64,000 nt of DNA from Synechococcus sp. MIT S9220 (GTDB lineage Bacteria > Cyanobacteriota > Cyanobacteriia > PCC-6307 > Cyanobiaceae). The notes beneath the pieces are model-generated. The model worked only from the letters and a program-made list of their open reading frames with translations. It did no database searches and was not told where the DNA came from. Numbering within the stretch: position 1 is the stretch's first letter; each line of letters opens with the position of its first letter. The stretch is from positions 1,364,001 through 1,428,000 of the forward strand of contig NZ_CP047958.1 of assembly GCF_014304815.1 (NCBI RefSeq), given 5' to 3'. The translations under genes were made by a program, and so were the position numbers. Shown one piece after another: positions 27,161 to 35,949 of the stretch.

Positions 27161-28036
27161 CTAGGGCAACCAGGGAGAAGCAGAGAAATCAGGATCTCGC
27201 TTCTCAAGGAAGGCGTTGCGACCCTCCTGGCCCTCCTCGGTTCGATAGAAAAGATGGGTGGCCTGCCCCGCCAACTCCTGAAGCCCAGCCAACCCATCGG
27301 TCTCGGCATTGAAGGCAGCCTTGAGGCAGCGAATCGCCGTAGGACTGTGCTGCAACACCTCCTGCGCCCAGCGCACGCCCTCGGCCTCGAGCTCTTGCAA
27401 GGGAACCACAGCATTCACCAGCCCCATGTTGAGCGCCTGCTCAGCCCCATAGCGACGACAGAGAAACCAGATCTCCCGCGCCTTGCGCTGACCCACCACC
27501 CGAGCCAGATAACCGGCACCGAATCCGCCATCGAAGCTGCCAACCCGTGGTCCGGTCTGACCGAACACGGCATTGTCTGCCGCCAGGCTGAGGTCGCAGA
27601 GCAGATGCAGCACCTGGCCGCCACCGATCGCATAGCCAGCCACAAGAGCGATCACCACCTTGGGCAGGCTGCGGATCATCCGCTGCAGATCCAGAACATT
27701 GAGGCGGGCAAGACCCTGTTCATCGAGGTAACCGCCGTCGCCGCGGACGCTCTGATCCCCACCGGCGCAGAAGGCGTAGCCGCCGTCGTCTGCAGGGCCA
27801 ACTCCGGTGAACAGCACCGCACCGATGCTGCTGTCATCACGAATGCGGGCGAAGGCATCGCAGAGCTCCGCCACAGTGCGCGGGCGGAAGGCATTGCGTT
27901 TCTGCGGTCGATTGATGGCAACCCTGGCGATGCCTGCATCACAGCGATCGAGCAGCACATCCTCGTATTGGCCCCAGGGCTGCCACGTCACCCCTGGATC
28001 ACCGGGCAAGACCGCGCGGGGGAACGACTCAGCCAT
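27161..28036 (-). CDS. menB: 1,4-dihydroxy-2-naphthoyl-CoA synthase
   Basis: A 291-residue crotonase-fold enzyme closing the naphthoquinone ring in phylloquinone (vitamin K1, photosystem I) synthesis. It has the MenB marks [37 protein letters not shown], and [20 protein letters not shown] (oxyanion hole), and [20 protein letters not shown] near the active site. It lies 14 bases after menD in the same orientation. Confidence 0.96.
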   Translation of the reverse strand: MAESFPRAVLPGDPGVTWQPWGQYEDVLLDRCDAGIARVAINRPQKRNAFRPRTVAELCDAFARIRDDSSIGAVLFTGVGPADDGGYAFCAGGDQSVRGDGGYLDEQGLARLNVLDLQRMIRSLPKVVIALVAGYAIGGGQVLHLLCDLSLAADNAVFGQTGPRVGSFDGGFGAGYLARVVGQRKAREIWFLCRRYGAEQALNMGLVNAVVPLQELEAEGVRWAQEVLQHSPTAIRCLKAAFNAETDGLAGLQELAGQATHLFYRTEEGQEGRNAFLEKRDPDFSASPWLP

Positions 28037-28050
28037 GGCAGCGACGACGA

Positions 28051-29820
28051 TCAGGCCTCAGTTGTACCGCCCCGCGACTGCAGCAGTGCAGCGGCCGTGA
28101 TCTCACGCAGCTGACGACGCAGCTCGGCATCGGCGGATCGATCGGTGCAAACACGCAGCAGTGCCGTGCGCTGCTGTGCCAGTCCCCACTCCAGAGCTGA
28201 AGGCAGGTCCTCGAGCCGGGTTAGCTGGCGAGCGGGCACGGCATGGGCCGCTGCCAGAGCCAGAGGGTCATGGCGCTGAGGCATGGCAAACAACTGATCC
28301 AACGCGTTGGATGCAACGGAAGCAATCGGCAGCTGGGCAAAGATGCCGCCACCGGCGTTATCGATCAGCAGCACCAGCAGAGGTGGTGAGGCCTCACTGG
28401 CCAGCAGCCAGCCATTGCTGTCGTGCTGCAGTGCCAGATCACCGCAGATCAGCACGGTGGGCCCCTGAACGCGGGCCAGACCAAGAGCCAGCGACAGGGT
28501 GCCGTCGATGCCGGACGCCCCGCGGAAGCTGAAACAACGCCGTGAGCCAAGATCGGCAGCTGCGAAGGTCTGCCAGTCGCGCACAGGACTGCTGGCGGCG
28601 AGCATCAGCGGCATCCCCTGCGGCAACAGTTCAGGCAGAGCCTTCATCAGTGCGGGCTCACTGACGCCGCCTGCAGCCGGCAAGTGCTGATCCAGAACGC
28701 GTTGCACCTGGGCATCGGCCTCAGCCCAGGCCGTGAGCAGCGCCCGCGAGCCGGACCGACTGAAGCAAGCATCGGTGCTGATGGCGTTCCACCAAGCCAC
28801 CAGGCCACTGCTGCATTGCCGCGACAACCCGAGCGGATCCAGGCAGCGGGGTTCGGCTTCACTGATCAACAGCTGGCCCGAACCAAGGCTGCGTAACCAG
28901 CTCTCCAATCGCCGGCTGGCAGGAAGTGGACCCAGCCGCAGCACCTGAAGACCTGCTTCAGCAGCCGGAAGACACTGCGGCAACAGCAGCTCCCAGTGGC
29001 GGATCAAATGGGGCAGATCAGCGGGAATCGCAGCCAGCTGATCGGCCAGCACCGGCCAACCACTGCACTCAGCCAGCGCCCTGAGTGCCTGCTGATAGGC
29101 GGGCTTGTCGGCTTCCAGGCCTCGCCAGGGTCCGGCCACCACTACCCCGGGACGGGACCAATCGAAGCCATCGCTTGGCCGGGTAGCAGCGGAGGCAGGT
29201 GGACGGCGAAGCTGCCGCTGCTGATTCACAGCACAATCCCAACCCGACCAAGCCTGCTGCTGATCGTCGCTGCTGGGATGCAGGGGCTCATCGAAGGGGA
29301 GATTGAGGTGCACCGGCCCGGGATGCTGAAGCGTTTGCTCCCAGGCTTGGTTCGCCAGCGCTTGCAGCTGGGTCTGCGACAGCCGGTGCAAACCATCCAG
29401 GGGTCCAGTCGTGAACGCACGACAAACCGACGCCAGAAAGTCCTCTTGATTGACCGTCTGGTTGGCGCCGCAGTTCTTGAGCCTTTGCGGACGATCGGCT
29501 GTGAGCAACAGCAAGGGCAGCGCTGAACGGTCGGCCTCCACCGCAGCGGGCAGCAGATTGGCCACCGCAGTGCCCGACGTGGTGATCACAGCCACTGCAC
29601 GCCCGGATGCAGCCGCCATGCCCAGGGCATGAAAGGCAGAAGAGCGCTCATCAATGGCCGTGGTCAGCGTCAGCAATCCCCGTTCAGCCAGGCCACCCGC
29701 CGCCAGCGCCAGTGGTGCGGAACGACTGCCAGGGCAAAGCACCACCCTTTCCAGGCCTTGCCGCTGCAGGCACAGCAGCAGACCGATCGCTGCAGCGAGA
29801 TTGTCGGCGGCGTGACTCAG
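28051..29820 (-). CDS. menD: SEPHCHC synthase MenD, probable CTG start
   Basis: A thiamine-diphosphate enzyme joining isochorismate and 2-oxoglutarate in phylloquinone synthesis. [28 protein letters not shown] and [15 protein letters not shown] (ThDP/metal binding) are clear. GTG 29745 would begin directly at VLCPGSRS and delete the first helix conserved in MenD. The frame continues upstream as [20 protein letters not shown] to an in-frame stop, without ATG, GTG or TTG. CTG 29820 gives 589 residues with a normal N-terminus, so I place the start there, with uncertainty. Divergent from lepB, and probably one transcript with menB. Confidence 0.88.
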   Translation of the reverse strand: MSHAADNLAAAIGLLLCLQRQGLERVVLCPGSRSAPLALAAGGLAERGLLTLTTAIDERSSAFHALGMAAASGRAVAVITTSGTAVANLLPAAVEADRSALPLLLLTADRPQRLKNCGANQTVNQEDFLASVCRAFTTGPLDGLHRLSQTQLQALANQAWEQTLQHPGPVHLNLPFDEPLHPSSDDQQQAWSGWDCAVNQQRQLRRPPASAATRPSDGFDWSRPGVVVAGPWRGLEADKPAYQQALRALAECSGWPVLADQLAAIPADLPHLIRHWELLLPQCLPAAEAGLQVLRLGPLPASRRLESWLRSLGSGQLLISEAEPRCLDPLGLSRQCSSGLVAWWNAISTDACFSRSGSRALLTAWAEADAQVQRVLDQHLPAAGGVSEPALMKALPELLPQGMPLMLAASSPVRDWQTFAAADLGSRRCFSFRGASGIDGTLSLALGLARVQGPTVLICGDLALQHDSNGWLLASEASPPLLVLLIDNAGGGIFAQLPIASVASNALDQLFAMPQRHDPLALAAAHAVPARQLTRLEDLPSALEWGLAQQRTALLRVCTDRSADAELRRQLREITAAALLQSRGGTTEA

Positions 29821-29881
29821 ACCTGATGCCGAGGCTGATGCGATCCTCGTTCAAGGCCAACCCTCATTGCTGACGCTGCTG

Positions 29882-30499
29882 ATGAGCGACCCGTCCGCCG
29901 ACTCCACGAAACGTCAGGGGAGCTGGCGCTCCTTGCTGATCTGGGTGCTGCTGGCACTGCTGCTGCGCTGGATCGTGGTGGAGCCGCGCTGGATTCCATC
30001 CGGATCGATGCTGCCCACCCTGCAACTGCAGGACCGGATCTTGGTGGAGAAACTGAGTCCACGCTTCGACCGGGTGCGTCACCAATCGCTGCCCCTGAAC
30101 AGCATCGTGGTGTTCAAGGTTCCTGAGCCACTGGTGCAGGCCGGCTATGACCCGGATGCTGCCTTGATCAAGCGGGTGGTGGGCAGGCCCGGAGACCAGC
30201 TGGAGGTGCGTGATGGCCAGCTCAGGCGCAACGGTGAGGCCGTTGATGAGCCCTGGCTGAACGAAGCGATCGACTACGTGATGGCCCCGATCACCGTGCC
30301 CGACAACGAGCTCTGGGTGATGGGCGACAACCGCAATGCCAGCCTTGATTCACACCTCTGGGGTCCCCTGCCGGAAGCCGATGTGATCGGCACCGCAATC
30401 CTGCGCTACTGGCCGCTCAGCAGGTTCGGTCCGATTCGGTTCTCTCGACCCGACGCTTTAGTGACGAAGAGCACAGCTGCGATAGGGTCAGGCACATGA
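29882..30499 (+). CDS. lepB: signal peptidase I
   Basis: A 205-residue inner-membrane protease that cleaves signal peptides. An N-terminal transmembrane helix (SLLIWVLLALLLRWIVVEP) precedes the catalytic serine in IPSGSMLPTL and the general-base lysine in AALIKRVVGRPGD. VMGDNRNASLDSHLWGPL is the conserved box E. ATG 29882 is preferred over an upstream TTG. Its TGA overlaps the next ATG (ATGA). Confidence 0.95.
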   Translation: MSDPSADSTKRQGSWRSLLIWVLLALLLRWIVVEPRWIPSGSMLPTLQLQDRILVEKLSPRFDRVRHQSLPLNSIVVFKVPEPLVQAGYDPDAALIKRVVGRPGDQLEVRDGQLRRNGEAVDEPWLNEAIDYVMAPITVPDNELWVMGDNRNASLDSHLWGPLPEADVIGTAILRYWPLSRFGPIRFSRPDALVTKSTAAIGSGT

Positions 30500-30861
30500 C
30501 GGAGAGCGATGGGATGTTTAACCCTGAGTTTCTGACCACCGATAACCAGGAGGGTCAGCCCGTCAATGGCCTGATTCAGTACCTGCAGGATCAATCTCCA
30601 GACGTGCTGCAACGCGTGGCCAAATCGGCCAGCCCTGACATTCAGGACATCATTCGCCACAACGTTCAGGGGCTGCTGGGAATGCTTCCCGGTGAACAGT
30701 TCGAGGTGAAAGTGACCTCCAATCGCGACAACCTGGCCAACATGCTGGCCTCCGCGATGATGACCGGCTACTTCCTGCGCCAGATGGAGCAACGCAAGGA
30801 ACTGGAAGAGACGCTGTTCGGAGACGATGAAATGGCGATTGACTCCGACTCGGATCTCTGA
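30496..30861 (+). CDS. DUF760 family protein
   Basis: A 121-residue protein matching the cyanobacterial/plastid DUF760 pattern: NGLIQYLQDQSPDVLQRVAK, then HNVQGLLGMLPGEQFEVKVT and LANMLASAMMTGYFLRQMEQ. It ends in an acidic tail. No biochemical role is established for the bacterial proteins. It is translationally coupled to lepB by a 4-base overlap. Convergent with the DUF4336 gene. Confidence 0.85.
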   Translation: MTESDGMFNPEFLTTDNQEGQPVNGLIQYLQDQSPDVLQRVAKSASPDIQDIIRHNVQGLLGMLPGEQFEVKVTSNRDNLANMLASAMMTGYFLRQMEQRKELEETLFGDDEMAIDSDSDL

Positions 30862-30909
30862 ATCCAAATCCAATTCACATCTGCAGTGATCAGCGATTGA
30901 AGCGTTTGT

Positions 30910-32106
30910 TCACTGCGATGACTTCTGCGAGTCGGGAACAACGCCAAGGTCGAGCAGGGTTTGATCAATACTGCCCAAGAATTCCCAGTTGCCTTCACTG
31001 GGGGCCCATTCGCGCATCATGAGATGTTCGCGCAGCTGAACAACCTGCAGGGTTGAGAAGGCCAGCGGCGCTGAATAGTGAGCGGGCACCAACCAGTGCA
31101 GATCGCGCTGCTGTTCGAGAGCCGCCAACCAGGCGATCAACGCCTGTCGTTGCCTGGGCAGCACCAGGCGCTCCAGCACCGGTGCCACCTGCAACCGCGG
31201 TTGATCGTCTCCCATCAGAGCCTTGGCCGAATCCAGCCACCCAGGCTTCCAGGCGAAGGGATACAGGCCGAAATGGGTTCGTGCACTGCGCAGACCGGGC
31301 CGAAGGGCCTGCCGAATCACCTGCAGCAGGCCAGGTACATCAAGCGGTTCCGGGCGCAGGTAGGAGGCAAACAACACGAGCCTTGCCCAGCCGCGCCGGC
31401 GATTCTCGGGGGTGTCGTCGAAGGGTTGATCGCCGCGATCACGGGCATGGAACAGCAGCGGTGCAGGGTCGTGCGCAAACACCTCCGGCGGTTCAGAAGA
31501 AATACCAACCAGAGCGTCGGTCACCAAGAGCGCACCCGAGGGGCGGTGCAGGCAGCTCACTTCCTGAAAACGACCAACGCCAAGATCCAGGGGCCCCAGT
31601 GAAATCCACTCACAGACTTCGGGATGGGGCACGCCATCGTCGAGCAACACCCTGGTTCTGTTGGCGGGCACACCCAACCAAGACAGCGGCAAATTGATCG
31701 GAAAACTCCACTGACCTGGGCAGACCCAGAGATCAGCTTCAGGAAAGGCCCTGGCCATCGGAGCCAACGGCAGCTTGTGCTCCAGGCCGGAGGCCGTGGG
31801 CAACACAATGCTGCGCACAGGACCATGCTCAGCTTCGAGGGTGCGAATCAACGCGCGAAGCTCGCCAGTGGGCGGCAGCGGATTCACCAGCATCAAACCG
31901 CCGGGAACCTTCACCACCGTGAGCCGGATCGGCACCGCCACGTAATACACACCCTGAAGCTGCTCGAGGCTCCAGATCTGTCCGGGAATCAGCTCTTCAA
32001 AGTGCGTGGCACGGCGGCCATACGGATACAACGGCAGCAGCGGCCACCAGGGCCAGCTTTGGTCCTCTGACGAGATGCCCTCAGTTGCACTCAGATCGCC
32101 CTTCAT
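30910..32106 (-). CDS. DUF4336 family protein (metallo-beta-lactamase-like fold)
   Basis: A 398-residue protein whose opening (WPWWPLLPLYPYGRRATHFE, then IPGQIWSLEQLQGVYYVAVP) and VVKVPGGLMLVNPLPPT are typical of cyanobacterial DUF4336. The family is related to metallo-beta-lactamases, but the standard HxHxDH zinc motif is not seen, so hydrolase activity is doubtful. No signal peptide. Function unknown. Confidence 0.8.
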   Translation of the reverse strand: MKGDLSATEGISSEDQSWPWWPLLPLYPYGRRATHFEELIPGQIWSLEQLQGVYYVAVPIRLTVVKVPGGLMLVNPLPPTGELRALIRTLEAEHGPVRSIVLPTASGLEHKLPLAPMARAFPEADLWVCPGQWSFPINLPLSWLGVPANRTRVLLDDGVPHPEVCEWISLGPLDLGVGRFQEVSCLHRPSGALLVTDALVGISSEPPEVFAHDPAPLLFHARDRGDQPFDDTPENRRRGWARLVLFASYLRPEPLDVPGLLQVIRQALRPGLRSARTHFGLYPFAWKPGWLDSAKALMGDDQPRLQVAPVLERLVLPRQRQALIAWLAALEQQRDLHWLVPAHYSAPLAFSTLQVVQLREHLMMREWAPSEGNWEFLGSIDQTLLDLGVVPDSQKSSQ

Positions 32107-32142
32107 GACTGCTCTAGCTGGTGTTGGGAGCGTTCTGATTTC

Positions 32143-32161
32143 GCTAAGATTAATGCTTAGC
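32143..32161. promoter_or_regulatory. inverted repeat upstream of the first DUF1254 gene
   Basis: Arms GCTAAG/CTTAGC (32143-32148, 32156-32161) flank 7 AT-rich bases, in the gap between divergent genes 45 bases before the GTG of the 32206 gene. The size suits a dimeric repressor site. No known consensus is matched. Confidence 0.35.
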
Positions 32162-32205
32162 CCGAAATATTGGCTAAACTTACAACATCTTTTGAAGCTT
32201 AAATA

Positions 32206-33318
32206 GTGAATCGGATCAAGCCTGCTTTTTGTCTTGCGACTGTCATCGCAGCAACCTTGGCGATGAGTGCTAATACTTCTGGTTTTGCTAGCAGCAGGCC
32301 ATCTGAGTGCAACGACATTAAGCCTGCTCTTAAAAAAGAAAGTTCAACGACGAAAGCCATAGTCAATACAGACAACTACGCGTTTGCTGAAACTGAAATA
32401 ATCCTCGGTGATTATGTTCAAAAAATTGCAAAAGCAACCTGTTCAGATGGGATGGGTGTGTTCATGCATTTCCGAAAGGCAATGGATCCCAAAGATAGAA
32501 CTATATTGAGGCCAAACTTCGACACATTGTACTCAGCAGCTGTTGTTGACTTGAAAAGTCCAGCAACAATCACCTTGCCAACCTCCGATCGGTTGCAAAT
32601 CCTGGAAGTCGTTAGCGCTTATCACTGGATTCCATTGGTGACTAGCAAGCCCGGCGTCTACGAGATAACAGAAGAAATGGTGGGTAGTCGCTTCGCATTT
32701 ATCATCATTCGCACCCAAGTAAACATGCAGGATCCCGCCGATATTGAGCGGGTTGGCGACATTCAAGATGAAATAACAATTCGCCAGAAGAATCGCGGCA
32801 AATTCGTGCAAACCAAAGACTGGGATAGGAGCCAAATGCTTTCAATGCGATCTGACTATCAAAAAGAAAAAGAGGCAAAAGGTATTAGCAGCGAAGAAAT
32901 CTTTGGCGACAAGGGTGAAATCAGTTCGGAGATGAGAAATATTGGGGTTGCCTTCGGGTGGGGGGCTCTGACAAAAGAAGGAGCTGTCTATCCTTCCATT
33001 AACATCCCTGGATCTGACGAAGAATTCACACTCGTACTGAAGGATGTCCCTATGGCAAGCAATGCTTTTTGGTCGGTAACTGTCTACGACAAAGATGGAT
33101 TCGCCCAAGGAGAGAATTACAATGTAAATAGCTCCTTTGCGAAGCAGGATAAAGATGGCAACTATACGCTTAATTTCGGAAAGAATTCAGTCAAAGAAAA
33201 TTTCTTAGAAATTTACCCAGGCTCCAATGCAACGCTGCGGATCTACTCTCCGCAAAAGCCTTATTTTGATGGAAGTTGGAAAGTTCCCGAAATGCAATCC
33301 GCTGCTAAAAGTCAGTAA
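32206..33318 (+). CDS. exported DUF1254/DUF1214 protein
   Basis: A 370-residue protein. A signal peptide (FCLATVIAATLAMSANTSGF) is followed by an N-terminal DUF1254 domain (VNTDNYAFAETEIILGDYVQ; RPNFDTLYSAAVVDL; LEVVSAYHWIPLVTSKPGVY) and a C-terminal DUF1214 domain (FTLVLKDVPMASNAFWSVTV; FLEIYPGSNATLRIYSPQKP). Such proteins occur in many bacteria and are of unknown function. The start is GTG 32206. Visibly AT-richer than neighbours, which hints at acquisition. The next gene is a diverged paralogue. Confidence 0.85.
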   Translation: MNRIKPAFCLATVIAATLAMSANTSGFASSRPSECNDIKPALKKESSTTKAIVNTDNYAFAETEIILGDYVQKIAKATCSDGMGVFMHFRKAMDPKDRTILRPNFDTLYSAAVVDLKSPATITLPTSDRLQILEVVSAYHWIPLVTSKPGVYEITEEMVGSRFAFIIIRTQVNMQDPADIERVGDIQDEITIRQKNRGKFVQTKDWDRSQMLSMRSDYQKEKEAKGISSEEIFGDKGEISSEMRNIGVAFGWGALTKEGAVYPSINIPGSDEEFTLVLKDVPMASNAFWSVTVYDKDGFAQGENYNVNSSFAKQDKDGNYTLNFGKNSVKENFLEIYPGSNATLRIYSPQKPYFDGSWKVPEMQSAAKSQ

Positions 33319-33407
33319 ATGTGTTGAGCATGCCTGCATTAGTCGGATTGCTGCAAAAATCTCCCTTATAGGGATCAAGACCACGTTCGCCTTTCAGAAT
33401 TTCTGAG

Positions 33408-34457
33408 ATGTCTCACCGCCTTCGTCGTTTCCTCTGCCTCCTGCCTCTGCTGACCTTGAGCCCAATGGCAGCAGCACAGGAAACTGTCGAGTCCTACTTG
33501 AGGGAGTATCCAAATCAGGAACAGGTCAAGATGATGAACACTTGGCTTGAGAAGAACGAGAAGGGCACTTTCAAGTTCACCGGCTTGGTGGATCCCAGCG
33601 ACACCACCGTGGTCACGCCACAAGCCACTGTCGACTACGGCTACAACTGGTTTTCGATCTCAGATGGCCCGGCAATCCTGACGACGCCGACTTACGACAA
33701 ATTCTTGTCGGTGTCGGTCTTCGATATGAAGCACAATGTGCCGGCTGTCATCACCAACCCAACAAAACCGATCCTGCTCAAACGACCCAGCCAAGCGATG
33801 CCCGAGGGCGACTTTGAGGTGGTTGAGCTTGAAACGGATCAAGGTCTTGTGCTGACCAGGATGGTCGTCGTCGAAAACCTGGACGCAGTCGTCGCCTCCC
33901 GTAGCCAATTCCAGATGCAGGGTGGCAAGGGAGACATGCAGCGTGAGGTCCAGCAATTCAGCCCAGAGACGGAAAAGAACGCCCAGGCCGTGATCGACAC
34001 GGTGATCACCTATATCAACCCCGATGACGCCTTCGGTCGGGTCAGCGGAGACGTCAGCTTCCTCGACCTCGCAGCCGGAGTGAAGTTGGGCCAGTTAGGA
34101 ACGCCTTCCGACACGGTCCGTTACGGCACCATCTTGGTCGACGACAGCGGTGCGCCTTTGCGCGGTGATGCGACGTATGTCGTGACTGTGCCTGCAGGGC
34201 TCTACAACCCTGGCGGCTACTTTTCAGTGACCCTCTACGGAACCGATAACAAGCTGCTGATCCCGAACGATCTGAAGATCTACGACCAGACCACATTCTC
34301 CTCAGAGCCGAACCAAGACGGAACAACAACCATCACACTCAGTCCGGATGGAAGTGGAAAAAACGGAATCCCCACTGGCAAAGACTTTTATGGAGTCCTT
34401 CGTGCGTACGTGCCAGCACCCGATGCAATCATGAAAGTGAAGGTCGAGCGGCAGTAG
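33408..34457 (+). CDS. second exported DUF1254/DUF1214 protein
   Basis: A 349-residue paralogue of the preceding product, with a signal peptide (FLCLLPLLTLSPMAAAQ), the DUF1254 core (TVDYGYNWFSISDGPAILTT; KFLSVSVFDMKHNVPAVI) and DUF1214 end (YVVTVPAGLYNPGGYFSVTL; FYGVLRAYVPAPDAIMKVKV). Its base composition is closer to the host than that of its partner. Tandem arrangement with an 89-base gap suggests a duplicated or co-functioning pair in the periplasm. Confidence 0.83.
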   Translation: MSHRLRRFLCLLPLLTLSPMAAAQETVESYLREYPNQEQVKMMNTWLEKNEKGTFKFTGLVDPSDTTVVTPQATVDYGYNWFSISDGPAILTTPTYDKFLSVSVFDMKHNVPAVITNPTKPILLKRPSQAMPEGDFEVVELETDQGLVLTRMVVVENLDAVVASRSQFQMQGGKGDMQREVQQFSPETEKNAQAVIDTVITYINPDDAFGRVSGDVSFLDLAAGVKLGQLGTPSDTVRYGTILVDDSGAPLRGDATYVVTVPAGLYNPGGYFSVTLYGTDNKLLIPNDLKIYDQTTFSSEPNQDGTTTITLSPDGSGKNGIPTGKDFYGVLRAYVPAPDAIMKVKVERQ

Positions 34458-34644
34458 GGAAAAGCGATGTTGGGATACCAGCTTCTTCAGTAACGACTGA
34501 TCGATCAGCACAAGCACGCGATTCGAAAACTAGATGCAGTTGCTGAATCCAGCGTTTGCCCACAATCACGCCCAGTTGCACAACAAATCTGAGACAGCTC
34601 AGGGACCATTCCTCTAAAACCCAAGGTAATTAGAGAGTCTGATA

Positions 34645-35646
34645 GTGAACCAGAGCCGTATCCCAGCATCACAGGCAGCAACAGATCACGAGCGAACTAT
34701 CAATAAGATCGCTCTCGAAGAACACTTCTCCATCGGAGAACTTCTCCCCAAATCAGAAGAGTTGGAGTTTTTCGACCCACAAGTGCTGGGGGTGATTGAA
34801 CCGTTACTGCCTGAGCTGGCTGAACAGCGACTAGCCAATATGGACAAGGCCGGTATTGAGATCGCCGTACTGTCACAGACTGCGCCGGGTATTCAAGCGA
34901 TCGCCGACTCGACCGAAGCATCGGCCATGGCCAAACATGCGAACGACGCTCTGCACGCAGCAATCGAGCAGCAATCTCGGCGCTTCAGAGGCTTTGCGGC
35001 ACTGAATCTGCAGGATATCGATGCCGCTTGCGCGGAGCTGAAGCGATGCGTCAGCGAGCTGGGTTTCGTTGGAGCTCTGGTCAATGGCAGCACACAAGCT
35101 GAATACCTCGACAACCCCAGAGTCGATCCGCTGTGGTCGACGCTCGAGCAGCTTGATGTGCCCCTTTATCTCCATCCCGGACTTCCCACCAACCAACCCG
35201 CTTCGATGGTGAAAGAACTCGATGGTGCCACTTGGGGCTGGTCATTTGACACCGCTACCCATGCGCTGCGTCTGATTGTGAAAGGCGTTTTCGACAAACA
35301 TCCCAACGCCAACGTGATCCTCGGACATATGGGTGAGAACCTGCCCTTTTATCTCTGGCGACTGGACAGTCGTTATGCGTCGACTAGCTATCGCAACGAC
35401 ATCAGCACCACACCCAGCGCCGTCTTCCGACGAAATTTCTTCATCACTACCTCAGGCGTCTGTGATGATGCGGCACTGCAGTGTTCGATCGCGACTCTCG
35501 GCCCGGAACGCATCATGTTCTCCACGGATTACCCCTACGAAGACATCGAGCTCGCAGGCCGATGGATTGAGCAGGCAACGATCGATCCACTCGCGAAAAC
35601 CATGATCTGCAGAGACACAGCGCGGATGTTGCTTCGCCTGAGCTGA
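34645..35646 (+). CDS. metal-dependent amidohydrolase (gamma-resorcylate/ACMS decarboxylase-like)
   Basis: A 333-residue Amidohydro_2 protein. Metal-site residues are visible in IALEEHFS (Glu-x-His), LYLHPGLP, VILGHMGENLPFYLWR and the Asp of MFSTDYPYE. This combination is typical of non-oxidative decarboxylases of aromatic or muconic acids (2,3-dihydroxybenzoate or gamma-resorcylate decarboxylase, ACMSD). The exact substrate cannot be read. The start is GTG 34645. It follows the DUF1254 pair on the same strand but with a 187-base gap, so co-transcription is uncertain. Confidence 0.85.
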   Translation: MNQSRIPASQAATDHERTINKIALEEHFSIGELLPKSEELEFFDPQVLGVIEPLLPELAEQRLANMDKAGIEIAVLSQTAPGIQAIADSTEASAMAKHANDALHAAIEQQSRRFRGFAALNLQDIDAACAELKRCVSELGFVGALVNGSTQAEYLDNPRVDPLWSTLEQLDVPLYLHPGLPTNQPASMVKELDGATWGWSFDTATHALRLIVKGVFDKHPNANVILGHMGENLPFYLWRLDSRYASTSYRNDISTTPSAVFRRNFFITTSGVCDDAALQCSIATLGPERIMFSTDYPYEDIELAGRWIEQATIDPLAKTMICRDTARMLLRLS

Positions 35647-35949
35647 CATCCTTAACTGTGCCGACCTTGACATGGAAGTGATGCGCGAGCACAAGGCTCA
35701 TTGCTTCTCGCTCAAACTCAACGTGATCGGCGACCACAGTCACTGATAGCCATGCAAGGTATCCCACAGGCTGGATTAAGCAGCTGAACCATTGCTTCCA
35801 GAACCTCAACTGAATGGGTGTCCAACACCTGTGAGCAAAATCACAGCTCCTCTTGATCTCGATCATCAAGGCCAATCAACAAAACGGGAAAGCTGAGTTC
35901 ATTCAGAGGCCAGGCCCCAATCCGGTCTCCAACGTTCTCACCTCCTCCC
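35647..35949. other. intergenic region before the calpain-like gene
   Basis: About 300 bases. A minus-strand frame here translates to protein-like text (GYLAWLSVTVVADHVEFERE), but it has no bounded gene structure and overlaps the amidohydrolase 3' end, so it may be a decayed gene. No hairpin or RNA seen. Confidence 0.3.

Noticed and set aside
35513-35875. Minus-strand 120-codon frame at the amidohydrolase 3' end
   Set aside because: Half of it is antisense to a confident gene and it lacks a ribosome-binding site, although part of the text looks protein-like; at most a decayed gene.
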